Assembly: GCF_021018805.1 (NCBI RefSeq)
Contig: NC_086259.1
Span: 1,488,001 to 1,552,000, forward strand
Direction: 5' to 3'
Length of the DNA: 64,000 nt
From: Prinia subflava
Taxonomy: Eukaryota; Chordata; Aves; Passeriformes; Cisticolidae
Part shown: piece by piece, positions 47,631 to 59,863 of the stretch
Layout: every line of letters starts with the position of its first letter
Position numbering within the stretch: position 1 is the stretch's first letter
Position numbers and translations under genes: made by a program
The notes under the pieces: model-generated
What the model saw: only the letters and a program-made list of their open reading frames with translations
Database searches by the model: none
Told to the model about the DNA's origin: nothing

Positions 47631-49010
47631 CAAAGAACTCCAGTCAAACAACATTAACTGACCGGATCCACCCCTCACCTTGAGTGACATCCTGCCCTTC
47701 TTTGAAACAGGCATAAGCACATTTAGAAAGAACTGCCACACTCAGGGCTCACCTTCCTGGGAATTGCTTTAATTCACACCCCACTGGACACCCAGTCCTT
47801 GCCAAAAGCACATTTTATATGCCATGTTTCTATTATATGCATGTCTTAATCACAGTAGAAGCTCTTTTGCTTTGTGGAGCTTTAATTTTTGCTGTGTAAT
47901 GTTTGGATCACACCTTTTGGAGCAGTTTTGCTGGCTGATAAAAAGCCATTACACGTCTTGCTAAAAGAACAGCCACTGTAACTGCAGAAATAATTTCTGC
48001 CACTTACCAGTATATTGTGACCTCGAACATTCCTCCACTTGGTCAAAGGTTCCTTCAAAACCTGGTTAAAAAGAATAACTCCATGTTCAATGCATCTTGG
48101 ATTCAAAATACTTAATGTGACCCTACAAGTGTACAACTATTTTTAAGGAATACTTGAGCAGTAAATCAGAGTATTCAGGACTTGTATTGGAAACTCATCA
48201 GACTTAAAAAAACAGTACTGAATTCTGTAACGTAAAAGGTAATAATGAACACTGCTAAAAATAGAGAAATGTCAATACCCAACATATTCTCAGCATTTTT
48301 AAATGCTGATTAGACTACCTCATACGCCTGGAGAGAATTTTTTTTTTTTGGAGTCAAAATCAATGTGATGTAAGGGAAAGAACAGCTTAGCAGAGTACTT
48401 CGCATTTCAGTGACAAGCCCATCCCCTTACAAATTAACTTCTCAGAAAGTAACGCTTGCCAGCAAAGGAAGAGGACCAGAGTGCTACCACATTCTACCAC
48501 AATGTGTTCTAACAAACAGAATGTATTCAAATCTTTTACAAAATGAATCAGAAAAGCGTCTACCCTGAATAGGTAAAATCACAAGAGACTTGCCTGGTTC
48601 AAACAGGGTCTAAATCTGCAATAATACTGTAGAGTCAGGCCTAGGAGAATCTCATCAGCCAGGGAATTTAAGTAACTACTTAAAAATGTTGCATGGTATG
48701 CAAATTAAAGTCTGTTATCCTTTGGATTAACAGTTAATTACTTCATAAGGACAATTCCTGTAAAATTACCAAATAATATCTGGCAACCCAGCATTTCGAG
48801 GAGGACTCCTAAAAATTATTACAAAATGTGTTGCCAGGTCTGTTGGGGAAAGCATTAATAACTGTTGTACAAAAACAATTGTTCAATCAAGGTTCGACCT
48901 TGATTTTGTTTAAAATACAACAAGCCTGCCCTTCCCCTAACCTGGTTCTAAGCAACACAAAATCAAATACCGGATCAGTCTAAGAGGTCTCCTGAACCAG
49001 TTCTAACAGA

Positions 49011-50031
49011 TGTTCCTTCTTTTAAAAAAGCCATCTATTCACTGGGATCTCTGTTACATGGCATAGGTATTTTTACATAATAATTCTTTACTTTGCTTTT
49101 ACCACACCCATCTAAGATTTCAGTGACGTGAAATGGCAAACAGGCAAGTCCAAACATGCCCACGCTCTGCGAGTTGCTGTTACTTTATAAAGGTACAAAC
49201 TCTGATTCACGGGTTTTACTGGGATTTTGGCATCCTGTACATACATACCACATGTGATCTACATTTCTCTGCTGCAATTTGCCTATAAAACGTTGGGTTG
49301 CTGCCCCAGCAGCCCCCTGCTGCTCCCTCCTCACACACCCAAGGACACGGTGGATCTAAGACAAGCAGCTGCTCAGTGATGGAAATAAGGACAAAGAAAT
49401 GTGCATCCAGTACCTCAGTGCTGGTAGTTTGTGCAAAATAATCCAGGCATGTTGTTTTTCCACTCGCAATGTTGCCCTCGATACAGATCTGGTGAAAAAC
49501 AGAGTCACTTTGAACAGTGAACAGTGTTAGAAATGCACCCTGCCCGTTCCAACATGCCAGCTCCCTACCCTGGGAACGGATTATTTCATGGGAAGGCACT
49601 GGCGATCTGTTTGGATGTTGTGACTCTCCCAGAGCAGCACTTTTTCCCTCCTTGCTACCCCCACAGCCAGCCCCTGCCCTGCTTACAGCTTCCTCCCCCC
49701 TCCCAGGAGCCCGGGGGTTCCAGTGGGTCACTGCTGCTCCTCACTCTGCCACCACCCACCTCAGAGACCTGACTACCAGCTTCAAACAAGTGCCAGCTGA
49801 AGTAGTCATTTCAGCATCCATTGTATAGCTGGCTTAAACCTTAAGTGGGCTCACATTTTTATCTTCAGAAACCTAAACAACTAAAATAAGCTAAGAGAAT
49901 TTTTTTCAACCGCCTTAAAATGATTTATAGCCCAAGAGAGTTATATAAGGCAATGGCAAGGCTACACATGCAACACTGAACCCAAAATGCCACCTGTCCT
50001 GACACAAGCCCTCACAATTTTATTCCTAACA
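49011..50031 (-). other. Copy C-specific 1.02-kb segment with TK2 exon 3
   Basis: Absent from copies A and B. It holds exon 3 (49414-49488, 75 nt, 25 codons, phase 0 on both sides) plus flanking intron. Since exon 3 is part of the conserved TK2 structure, C has the ancestral state and A/B are deleted. Confidence 0.9.
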
Positions 50032-50922
50032 ACTTTTGCACACATCTCTCACAATTTCATTACAATTTTCACAACTAGACCAGCAAAGCCTTGCAAGAGT
50101 ATGACCCAGTGACAGACCCACCACTACAGTGACACAGCTACGGCCTACGCTTGCCAATACACACACTCAGATTATAACTGAATTGTAATGAAAGAGGCTG
50201 CACTGTTTATTTTGCTTTCTGAACAAAATGCAAATACTTACAATTCTCTTTCTAGCATCTTTTTTAATCAGATGCTTATCTAGAATGGAAATAAACAACA
50301 GTTAACATCAAAGTGGTCTTAATAACTTAGTTATACTGAGCCTCTTAATGTGAGACGCTCTAGGACATTGTTAGGTTCCCTATGGCTTAACATGACACTA
50401 TTTTCTAAATTATCAACCTTCAAGGTTCTAGGTAATTATTGGGTCATGTAGCAGACACATTGTGGCACCGACTGACACAGATTTAGCTGAAGCTGAACGC
50501 TGTCCCTGACGCTGCCAAGTCCAACGCTGAGTGCTCACACTTTCACCACATTTTTGCTACATCTGCTGCTCCTCAGCGGGTTTGCGTAGAGGAAAAATGA
50601 ATTTTAGAAAGACCAGCTGGCGCAGCACCCACTGGCCTCACAGGTCCGGCGGGTAAGAGCGAGGATTACAGAGCAGCTCCAAAATAAGCACCTTACACCT
50701 CAAAACAGGGCAAAAACACTGTCCAAGCCAAGCTGAGCTTACGAGACCCTTCACCCAGCCAAGCACGGCAGGAAGGCAGGGACGGGCTCGGCGGTCACCC
50801 CCGGTCAGAGCTCCAATCTGACCCCGCTCGCTCCTGTTGCCCCAAAGCCGCTCCAGGGTCTGACCCGGTCCTGCTCCCTCAAAGCCGCTGCACGGTCCGA
50901 CCCCGCTCCCGGGTCCGACCCC

Positions 50923-50990
50923 TCTCTCGGTCTGATCCAGCTCTCGGTCTGATCCAGCTCTCGGGTCTGATCCAGCTCTCGGGTCTGACC
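50923..50990. repeat. VNTR in TK2-C intron 1
   Basis: Three GATCCAG units with an intervening GGGTCT variant order, different from copy A. Confidence 0.75.
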
Positions 50991-51210
50991 CCGCTCCCGC
51001 TCCCCCAAAGCCGCTCCAGCGCATCCCGAGGGCTCGCACTGACCCGAAGCCGGGTTCAGGGGCGGTCGCCGGGCCCGTCCCGTCCCCTCCCCGCGGTTCC
51101 GCCCCGCACTTACGGCCGGTAGCGGCGCGGGGCCCGCCCGCTGAGGGGCCGGGGACGGCGCTGCCCGCGCCCCGCTGGCCCCAGGCCCAGGCCGCGCCCC
51201 GCCGCCACAT

Positions 51211-51337
51211 TGCCCATCCCGCTGCCGCCCGGACCCGCACCGGACCCGGCTCCGCCCCGCTCCGGCCCTTCCGCCGCCGCCCCATCACTTCCTCCGCCCC
51301 TGAGGCGCTCTGAGGCGGGGCTGGTTCAGCGCTGGCG
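51211..51337. promoter_or_regulatory. Bidirectional TK2/CKLF promoter, copy C
   Basis: 127 bp between the divergent ATGs; nearly identical to A and B, with the ETS core and GC boxes kept. Confidence 0.7.
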
Positions 51338-54300
51338 ATGGCACCGGGATCACCTGCGGGATCGGCTCCGGGATCTCCCCGGCTGGAGGGGCCGTCCCGG
51401 GGTGCCAGTCCTGCCGGGCACCGCCCCGGCAGCGCTGCCGGCCGGCTGGAGGGGCCGTCCCGGGGTGCCAGTCCCGCCGGGCACCGCCCCGGCAGCGCTG
51501 CCGGCCCGACGCGGCTGCCGCTGGACCGGGCCTTCCCCCGCTCGGCGCGGGGCGCGGTGAAGATCGCCCGCACGGTACGGCCTGGGGCGGCCCCGGGGCC
51601 CGCGGCACGGCCCGGGCCGGCGCTGACCCCGTCCCCTCCTGTCCCGCAGATGGTGGCGCTGGCCGCCTTCATACGCTTCCTGACCGCGGGCGAGCAGCTG
51701 TTCTACGCGGCGTATGCCGGCCTGGACACGGTGATCATCGTCTTCTTTCTGCTGCTCTACCTGCTGAGGCTCGACGCGCGGATGCGGTGGCTCCCCTGGC
51801 CGCTAGCTGTGAGTACCCGTGGGCTCCGAGTACCGGGGTGCTCTGGATGTGAGTACCGATGTCCCCTGGCCGTGAGCATTGATGGACTCGGGCCGTGAGT
51901 ACCAATGTTCCATAGCTGTGGGTACGGCTGTCCCCTGGCTGCGGGTACTAATGTCCCCTGGCTGCGGGTACTAATGTCCCCTGGCTGGTGGTACCAATGT
52001 CCCCTGGCTGCGGGTACCAATGTCCCCTGGCTGTGGATATGGCTGTCCCCTGGCTGTGGGTACCAGTGTCCCCTGGCTGCGGGCACCAATGTCCCCTGGC
52101 TGTCCCCTGGCTGTGGGTACCAATGTCCCTGGCTGTGGCTACCAGTGTCCCCTGGCTGTGGGTACCAATGTCCCTGGCTGTGGCTACCAGTGTCCCCTGG
52201 CTGTGGCTACCAGTGTCCCCTGGCTGTTGCAGCTGCTGGCTGTGAGTGCCAGCAGGGCAGTGAACAGGAGGGATCTCCTGTCCCAGGGGACTTTGTCAGC
52301 CAGCCCAGTGATTGTTTCTGTACAGGTAAGACAAGCCCTCGTGTTCTGTGGAGGTTGAGGCAGGTTTTCCTAACGGAGCGTTCTGTTCCATCAGTTCTGG
52401 ATGGCTGCTGGATCCGGTAACAGCCCTCCCGGCACAGGCACTGTTTGCCTCTTTGCCTTTGTTGTGTAACACCTTCACACCACCAACTAGTCACACACTT
52501 TCACCCAAATACCCACGAGTTCTGCTCCTACCTCCCTTTTGTACATGTATTTGCTGCTTTGGTCCATCAGGTGTAGCCAAGTTGCAAAATATCAGGCAAA
52601 AACAACAGAAGAAATGTAAAATGAGCAAGTTTTACTATAAACACTCTTTTTACCATCAAACCACTGGGTGTCAGTGTCTCACTGTCCTCTCACACAGATA
52701 CTGCTGTAACTCTGTTTTCATGGCAATCCAGCCATTTTTCACCATGCCTTCTCTGTTGGGAGCTCTCCACGTTCTCCTTCAGGCCTGTATTTCCAAATAA
52801 ATATTTTGCTTCCACTACCTGTTTCAGGATATTTTCATGTCGGGGACGTCAGTGATGTTTCTCATCCCTGTGGGCTTGACTGCAGTAAAAATCAAGACCA
52901 ACAAGTGGATAATGGATGGAGGAGTAAGTAGGAACCTTGTTAACGAATTTCAGTTCTTAAAGTGCAGTGATTTGAACCTCTTGGTACACTGACATTGTGG
53001 AAGGACCATGCAAACAACTGTCTTGGAAGAACATTCAGCAGTAGCAAACAAGGTACATTCAAGTGTATCTCACAAAAAGAAAATAATCCTCCCATGACTA
53101 TTAATTTAAAGATGACAAGAATTAGGAATTGCTGCAGAGAAGTACTGAAACATTCAGAATTTCTAGTGTTTTTAAGTAATCTACATTTGCTCCCATAGCT
53201 TGAAATCCCAGGTGGGGGAATCCCTAGCTCTTTTAGAACTATCCAGTTTGGCTATTTGAGAAAAAATTACAACAGTCCTGCTAAAAAGAGTTGAAGCTTT
53301 TTAACAGACACGCTGGTACTTCCCTCCTGGCATGTGCATTCTTGTTTCTGACACAAACTGAGGAATTACGTCAGTTGAAAAGGGGTTTTGTTCATACTGT
53401 GATTGTAAGAATTCATCTTCTTAAGATTTAACCAAATTAATAGTTTGTGTAACTGATATTTTTAATTCAAATGGCAACTAATGTAATTAACCTTAATAAA
53501 CAGCTAGGAGGGGAAGAAAACCCCTCAGTTTTAAAAGTCTCTAGAAGTACAAGATACAGTACAAGCTGAAATGTGACAAGAAACCAAAAGAAACCTCAAA
53601 CCTACAACAGAGGTCTTTCAAACTGAGCTTAGGAGATGGTGGGGGGGAAAGTTGATGGCTTCATTGGCAACAGCATCCTAAAAAGGAGACTTTGTGATAG
53701 ATTGACTGTGCTGGAATAGAATTTATATTCTCAGTTGTGAAGTTCACAGAAATTAAAGGTGGGAGCAGGAGACTGAGCAGGTAGCTGGGAACACAAGTTT
53801 GGGTGGAACATGGGACATCTCCAGTGCTGGGAGGGACAGAATCACCCCCAGCCAGTTCTCCTGAGGCACAAACTGCCTTGAGCTGTCCTCTCCCAAGAGC
53901 TCTCCTGAAAATAACTCCCCTGATCAGATAATTCAGTGCTTTCAGAAAAAAACCCTGTGTGCATGTGGGGTGGGGCTGAAGGGCAGGAACTGAGTGAGTT
54001 AACTCAGTGGCTCTTCTGCAAACACATTTTTCCAGTTACCTGCCTGAGGTTGTCTATTTTCTGAGTAGTTTAGTGCATTTTATTCAGTTTGGAGAATGTT
54101 TCCCTTTCAGAGGAGAAGAGCATTTTCCTGCTGGGCTTGTTTCCACAAATACTGACTTTTCCCCTTGACTTTTTTCAGGGCCAGTCCCATTAATAAGCAA
54201 TCCTTAAAGGGACAGAGGGGATTTCATTAAGGATAAAAGCATTGTCTGGCATAATGCAGCATTAGCTTAGCTTTCAAGGAGAGCACCACACTATCTCCAA

Positions 54301-54613
54301 GGCCTGACACAAACATCAAACAGAGCAGGCTCTCTGAAAGGCTGATGGGATGTAAATATGGGTGTTATTTGATTTATCAGCTGTCTCAAATCACACACGT
54401 TTTCAAGCCCAGAACAAAGTTAGGAAGATGTATTTACTGCTACCTTGATGAGTCACTACAGTAAAAGCTCAAGATTTATTGGGGGCACTAATTTTATGAT
54501 AATTTTTATAGGTGTTGAGTCTTATATTGCTTGCTCTCTGCCTTGTTGACATATTTCTTCTTTCGGAGAAGATTAGCCTTGAGAAAGCAAGAGAAAGGAG
54601 TGCTGCCAGTTAA
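51338..54613 (+). CDS. CKLF: CKLF copy C: divergent chemokine-like factor, MARVEL (CMTM) protein
   Basis: Exons 51338-51574, 51650-51808, 52828-52923, 54512-54613, all phase 0, 197 residues. Exon 1 has an in-frame 63-nt tandem duplication (RLEGPSRGASPAG then HRPGSAAG, twice). Exon 2 reads EQLFYAAYAGLDTVIIVFF and ends MRWLPWPLA, against EHEFYTGYAGLETVTTVFF and MRCLYWPLA in copies A/B. Exon 3 begins DIFMSGTSVMFL. Exon 4 reads VDIFLLSEK and ends SAAS. The Trp in MRW matches the residue I recall at this place in human CKLF. Copy C versus A: about 24 replacements and about 4 silent changes by hand count, against sparse differences in adjoining introns. All splice sites are intact and there are no stops. 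A functionally distinct paralogue, or a recipient of exon-sized conversion from another CKLF/CMTM gene. Confidence 0.8.
51809..52250 (+). repeat. Minisatellite in CKLF-C intron 2
   Basis: About 442 bp of the same donor-derived array, with a unit order different from A and B. Confidence 0.9.
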
Positions 54614-55549
54614 GATTGATGTGTTAGTGAAAGAATGAGTTCTCCATCCCGTTTCCCCACTGTCTTTTAAAGACAGTAAAGTATTTTCACATACTCGATT
54701 TTGAATTTCCTGTGCACTGATGTTTCTGCAAGTACCATTCATAAGTTTTCATACTTTTCCAAATGCAGTTTCAGCGTTGCAATTTCACCAGTTAAAGCTT
54801 CAGAGAGAATTGTCATGTTTTTCTAAACTTAATTGTGTTTTTACCTGTACGAAAATTATTTTCATGGTTGTCGTCTTTCTCTAATAAAAAAGAAAATAAA
54901 AACGAGCTTAAGCGCATTAATCTTATTTATTTACTAAGTGTAAAAAAGTACATTAAAGTAATGTACATTTTAAAGAAAAGTAAAAATGTAATGACCCAGT
55001 AACCATGCTTCGGAAAGATTTTGTTGGGCCATGTGAATTGCATGTTAAAGCATTCGCCGAGGCATTTGAATCCTGAAATTTCAGCCTTGAGCGGGGTTTG
55101 GCCTGGGTTACCTGCAGCGGCCCCTTGGAGCCCCAGGCGCCCGGTGGTTCTGTGCTTGGTGTGTTCAGAGTGGCGGGGACAGAAGCCCCCCGGCTCCCTG
55201 GTGTCGCTCCAGCAGCACAGGACAGGCGGAGGTGGCGGCCCAGCTCCATTGTCCCGGGGCTGGGGCGAGCGCTGGGGCCGTCCCCCACAGCTGGGGATGC
55301 TGAAACTTTTTTTTCACGTTTCCGCAGTGTCACGATTTCCGCTTCCCTCCTTCAGAGAGGAAAAAAAAAAATTTAAAAAAAAATTCCACGGCCAACCCCC
55401 CACCCCTGTTGGAGTCCAGGGGATCCCTCTGACAGCCCTGGAGAGTCAGGGGGCTGTACAGGGGGGTCTGGGATCTGTACAAGGGGGTCAGCCAGCCTCC
55501 CACAGAGCCCAGAAGGACTCTGATTCTGGCTCCTATCCATGGAAGTGAA

Positions 55550-56043
55550 TGCTCACATGAAGGAAGAATCACAGATCCTAAGAATTTAGAAGTAGATAGT
55601 AGTTTGTTATAGAGTATACATGTAGAGATTAGGATTCATAGTATACGGGGCTGAGAGGACAAGATGGAGGAATTGGGGAGTGGCCCCTAGTTTCCTTGTT
55701 CTTGTTCTCATCCCCCATCTTTTGCTGATTTGGACTTTAGAGATTGGTTTAGAATAGAACTGACATGTTAGCGTAGCAAGTTAGTATTGGTAATGTTCTG
55801 TAAACAATAAATACGTCTTGGACTGTGGTTGGGTCGGGAGTACGGTACATAAGGTACGGGGCTCTCTGATCCGGGCAGTCCAGCGGCAGCCCAGCGCCAG
55901 TCCAACGGCGTGTCTTGCTTTGCTGGGGACGCCTTGCAAAGCCGAACAAGAACAGTTAGATAATATGAAATAAACAACCTTGATAACTTCAGCTGCTGGA
56001 CCCACAGTGTCGTCTCTGCCTTCGGTGTGAAACGCTCAGGGCA
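55550..56043 (+). mobile_element. Probable solo LTR, unit C
   Basis: Orthologue of 15125-15618. Confidence 0.55.
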
Positions 56044-56294
56044 AAGAGAAGACAGAAAACCTTATTATCTTGGGGAACAGCAACCCCAGGGAAATACCCA
56101 GGGAACAGCAACCCTGGGGGAAGATTTCACCACCTCGGGGAACGGCCACCCCGAGGAGAATCTCGGGGAACATTAACCCGGAGACACCCCGAGCCTGAGC
56201 CCGCGCCCAGCCCGAGCCCGGCGGGAGCTCAGGCCGAGCCCAACGCGAGCCCAGCCCAGCCCAGCCCCAGCCCACCCCGCCCGCCGCCGCAGCC

Positions 56295-56405
56295 ATGGAG
56301 GACCCCGAGCCCGCGGGCGCTTCAGCACCGCCCGGGCTGAGCTCGCTGCTCCCCCCACGCGAGTTCCTGCGCTCCCGCAAGGGGCAGCTGCTGCTCTCTG
56401 AGTCG
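56295..56405 (+). pseudogene. CMTM3: CMTM3 exon 1 fragment, unit C
   Basis: Same start as units A and B with one replacement (ASAPPG for ASAAPG). Runs into the same CR1 end; no splice donor and no further CMTM3 exons in view. Confidence 0.65.
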
Positions 56406-56555
56406 GCTGTGGAGTCTCCCTCTCCGGGGCATTCCAAACCTACCTCGACATGCTCCTGTGTCACCTGCTCCAGGTGACCCTGCCTGGGCAGGGCTCGGAC
56501 TGGGTGAACTACAGAGGTCCCTTCCAGCCCGAAAAATTCTGGGATTCTGTTGGGA
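56406..56555 (+). mobile_element. CR1 3' end at CMTM3 exon 1, unit C
   Basis: Orthologue of 15981-16130. Confidence 0.85.
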
Positions 56556-56621
56556 TTCAACTTGTTACCTAGAAACACACTTTAATACTGCTTCAAGTAG
56601 CTTTTTCAGTAGCACTGAGAT

Positions 56622-56914
56622 GTGTGCTGGTTTGGGCTGGAGTAGAGTTCATTTTCTTCACAGTGACTAATATGGAGCTCAGTTTTGAATGCTTAAAAAA
56701 TGCCTTTCATGTACAGTTAGCCAGAATTAATTTTGTTGAATTGTTTATGATTGACTTTCATCACCGAAGAAATCCAGAGGAGTGCACGTGGATTAGACTA
56801 GAAAAAGCTCAGGAAGTAAAATATAAAGATTTGCTTTTTGCACAACTAATGGTTGCAATTCTGTCATCCCCTGATTCCGGCAGTGTAGGAGAAACAGAAC
56901 TTTGCCCAAGGTAA
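56622..56914 (+). other. Unidentified exon-like frame, unit C
   Basis: Orthologue of 16197-16489, frame open, donor-like end retained. One residue difference near the end (SGS for SSS). Confidence 0.35.
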
Positions 56915-58266
56915 CACCAGGGTACAGGACTGCCTTCAGCTCTGGGTGGATTGTGAGAAATGGGTGTTAGGAACAAAAAGTGTTCACAGGGCTGTGTCCT
57001 GACAAGTAACAGTGGCATCCTTTGGGCTGTAACATTCTCTGTACTAAACCATTGACATTTTCTGTGCCATGCAAATTGTATGTCCATAGTGAAATTAGAA
57101 TTAAGAACAAACTGCAGGAGACTGAGCTTCAATTGTATAGAAGCATTTCCAAAGAAATCGTTCTTTTGGACTCTTAGAGAAGAAAAAGTTGTGAAAGTTT
57201 AATAGCAGATGTCAAGAATATCTGGTATCCCCCCTACAAAGAAGCTGCAATAAGTAAGATAATTACTTAGCACACAAAATCTTACTTTTAAGCTCAAATT
57301 CTAAAGATTTACAACAGAGCAGCCGAATGGCATTCCTGGGATCACAAGCTTTAGTGCTTCATTAGGAAATGCTCTCTGTGCACTTACCATTATTGAGTTG
57401 CAGTGATTTAGAAAAGAAACAGCTCACCAGATGGGAGTAACAGGACAGGAGGTGCAGTTCCTGACTGGGTGTGGTTCTCTCAGTGTAATGCGGTTTAGGC
57501 AAACCACAACCCTACAAACGCAGTGCTGTCCAAAAGCAGCACCATCAGATATTGTTGCAAAGCCCCATAACTGAATGTTTCCATCCTGCACTAAGTGCCT
57601 GACAAATGTCTGTACAAAGTGATCAAAGTGCTCACGAAGCCTTGCTTGTTCCAGCTAAACCAACCAGAACCAGTAGGGGGAAAACATTCTGTACTTCTGG
57701 GATCATTCCCTGAAAATGACCCCAAAAATCAATGTGAGAGCAGTCTGAGTGCTGCATTGAAAGGATTCCCTTAAAGGCAACACCCAGAGGGTGAAGCACA
57801 AGCGAAGGGCAACTCAGCACTTCCTTTCACAAGTCCAAGAATGAAACCCCCACTGGTTTTCTCTACGGACTTGCCAAGTACTTACAGGTCATAATAAACT
57901 AATAGTGATATAAACCCAAAAAACACCTGTGTTTTTCTTTAAAAAAAGAAGTAAAAGAATGCAAACCAATTAAGAAATCAATTCATTTTAGAATTTTTTT
58001 AGAAATGTTTGAAGAGAGTAACAGTGTCCCATGCACCCTGTATTTTCACAGCTCCTCAGCTCAGCCAGAGCAGGGCTGGGGATCTCATGAACACAAATAA
58101 AATAAGCTCTCTGTGAAAAGCTAGCTGAAAAAACCCCTTGCAACCTTTCTGCAATCACTTACAAAAACTGTGTTTTGAGGGGTTTTTAAATGTTTTGCAG
58201 TGAATTCAGTGGGACTACCAGTGCACAGTTCTCTTCAGAACTAAGTTATGTTGTGATGTCCTGCAG

Positions 58267-58342
58267 AGCAGAAAGAACTTCCTGAATTCAATGAGCTTGC
58301 ATTCATGTGGACAGGATTAGAGCACAACACCATTTCAAACTG
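58267..58342 (+). other. Unidentified exon-like segment, unit C
   Basis: Orthologue of 17842-17917, differing by one silent base. Confidence 0.35.
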
Positions 58343-58787
58343 GTAAGATCTGTTTAACAAAGCTACTTTAACTCAATGCACTTCATTTGCTTCCTCCAAT
58401 AATAAAATAATGAACATCCTGCTTCTGGTATGAACTGTGTAAAGCCTGGGCAGGAAGGAGTCAATGCCTTGCTGTGCCTCAGGCACCTGATGGCCACTCA
58501 GGATGTGCCTGGAAAGGGGAACCAAGGAGCAGAGGGTAGGGCAGCACCTTCCTGGAGCCACTTTTCTGCTCAGGTCATGGTGCCCACACAGCACAGGGGC
58601 ACGAGTGGGCAAGAGCCAGAGGGGCATTGACACCACCCAGGCCTCCAAATGCCCCTGACTCCTGCCAGGGAGGCCCCACCCAAAGGCTCTGCATGGCCCT
58701 CAGGGTCACAGCTGACAGAGGAAGCATTTCCCTGGGGAGGGATACAGCTGTTCCCATGCTAAATGGAATGTCTGCAACCCTCTGAAC

Positions 58788-59810
58788 TGTCGCGGTGCCG
58801 ATACTGAAGCCCCTCGGCTTCGCCCCGTGCTAGCCCAGGCACCGGAGCAAGTGTAATCTTGGGCTGCCCCTCAGCACTCACTGAGGAGTCAGCCTTCGTG
58901 GATTCTTTTTCCCTGAGGGAAGCCTCTAGGTGACAAGAAGTATCGAGCGATGAAGCAGAGAGGAAGAAAGGAGGATCCAGCCAGCCAGACAGTAAAACAG
59001 TAACTTTAATCCCAGTGAACACTGTCAGGGCCAGGCGGAGCTGGACCCAGAACAAAGAAATGCACCGGCTTATAAGCTCTCAGGGAAGGGGAGGAGAAAT
59101 GGGAGTTCCCCTTTGTGGCCACCAATGGAAACTTATTACTAGGGAGAAAAGGGGAGGGGTTGCAAGCCTTGGACCAATTGGGGGAAGGGGGAGGGAGAAC
59201 ACAGTGGCGGGAAAAGGGAGAAAGAAACATGTAACCAAGGGGAGCTAAGAATAGGGACTTGTAGGGAGGATGTAGCAACTTATGAATTTCAATTAGGGGG
59301 GAAGGTACATAGAACAGACAATGGCATACAGAACATACAACAGTATTGGACCCACCAATCCTTCTTTTCCTTTCACATATCTAAATCCATTCCACTCGGT
59401 AAACCACCCATATGTCCTTCAACTCTGCCCTATCTCAAAAAGCCCTCTCTTTATTGTCCTTCTTCCAGCTCCCTCTCTCACTTCCTTAAGTCTCTCTTTA
59501 AAATCTTCTCTCTCGTCTGTCCTTCTTCTTCTTGACACAGTCCTTCAGAGCACTTACTTTCACTTGCTTATACAGTCCTACTTTCTCTGGAGGGTCCAAC
59601 TGGGATTTAACATACAAAACTGGGGAAGGTTCAACTATCCACACCACCAAGTTTTTGTTTGGTGGGTACCACCCCAAGGGACCAAGAGTGGACGTTGACC
59701 TGACCAGGGACATCAAAATTCCAACAATCCAGCCTCATTGCTTTGAGATCTTTCCAGTACCTACTCTTACCCTTGCCTGCCATACTTTGTGGTATTTTTG
59801 TATTTGAACA
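58788..59810 (-). mobile_element. Retroviral 3' end: internal remnant, polypurine tract and LTR
   Basis: On the minus strand: internal sequence (59377-59810), a purine-rich tract GAAAGGAAAAGAAGGAT (59358-59374), then an LTR of about 570 bp starting TGGTGGGTCC and ending CACCGCGACA (59357 down to 58788). Size, the CTATGTAC-type motif and the GCCTGGGCTAGC block near its end resemble the solo LTR at 42976-43557, suggesting the same family. Units A and B keep only 59653-59810. No target duplication was seen. Confidence 0.65.
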
Positions 59811-59863
59811 GAAAAGAACCCAAAGAGCTCCACCCCTCCTTTTTACTGCAATTCAATTGTTCA

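Larger units (their letters stand above)
39117..51210 (-). pseudogene. TK2: TK2 copy C: all ten exons present, stop in exon 8
   Basis: Exons: 51114-51210, 50242-50279, 49414-49488, 48008-48061, 45971-46060, 44556-44629, 41316-41404, 40932-41011, 39616-39696, 39117-39215. The summed length is 777 nt, 259 codons, close to human TK2 (265 residues). Exon 3 encodes ICIEGNIASGKTTCLDYF, with the P-loop GNIASGKT that binds ATP phosphates. The ERS motif (MMERSIHSAK) and LID arginines (TRCREEEK) are also encoded. Despite this, exon 8 has an in-frame TAG at 40968-40970, so the conceptual protein stops before the LID and the last two exons. Exon 6 ends LYQ where copy B has LYR. Intron 6 carries a private solo LTR. 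Either a recent pseudogene or a gene making a truncated protein. Confidence 0.9.

Noticed and set aside
50638..51672. Minus-strand frames of 254-344 codons across the shared promoter (also 3693-4496 and 29797-30561)
   Set aside because: GC-rich chance frames. They contain TK2 exon 1 in frame but read through its donor, the promoter and the reverse of CKLF exon 1.
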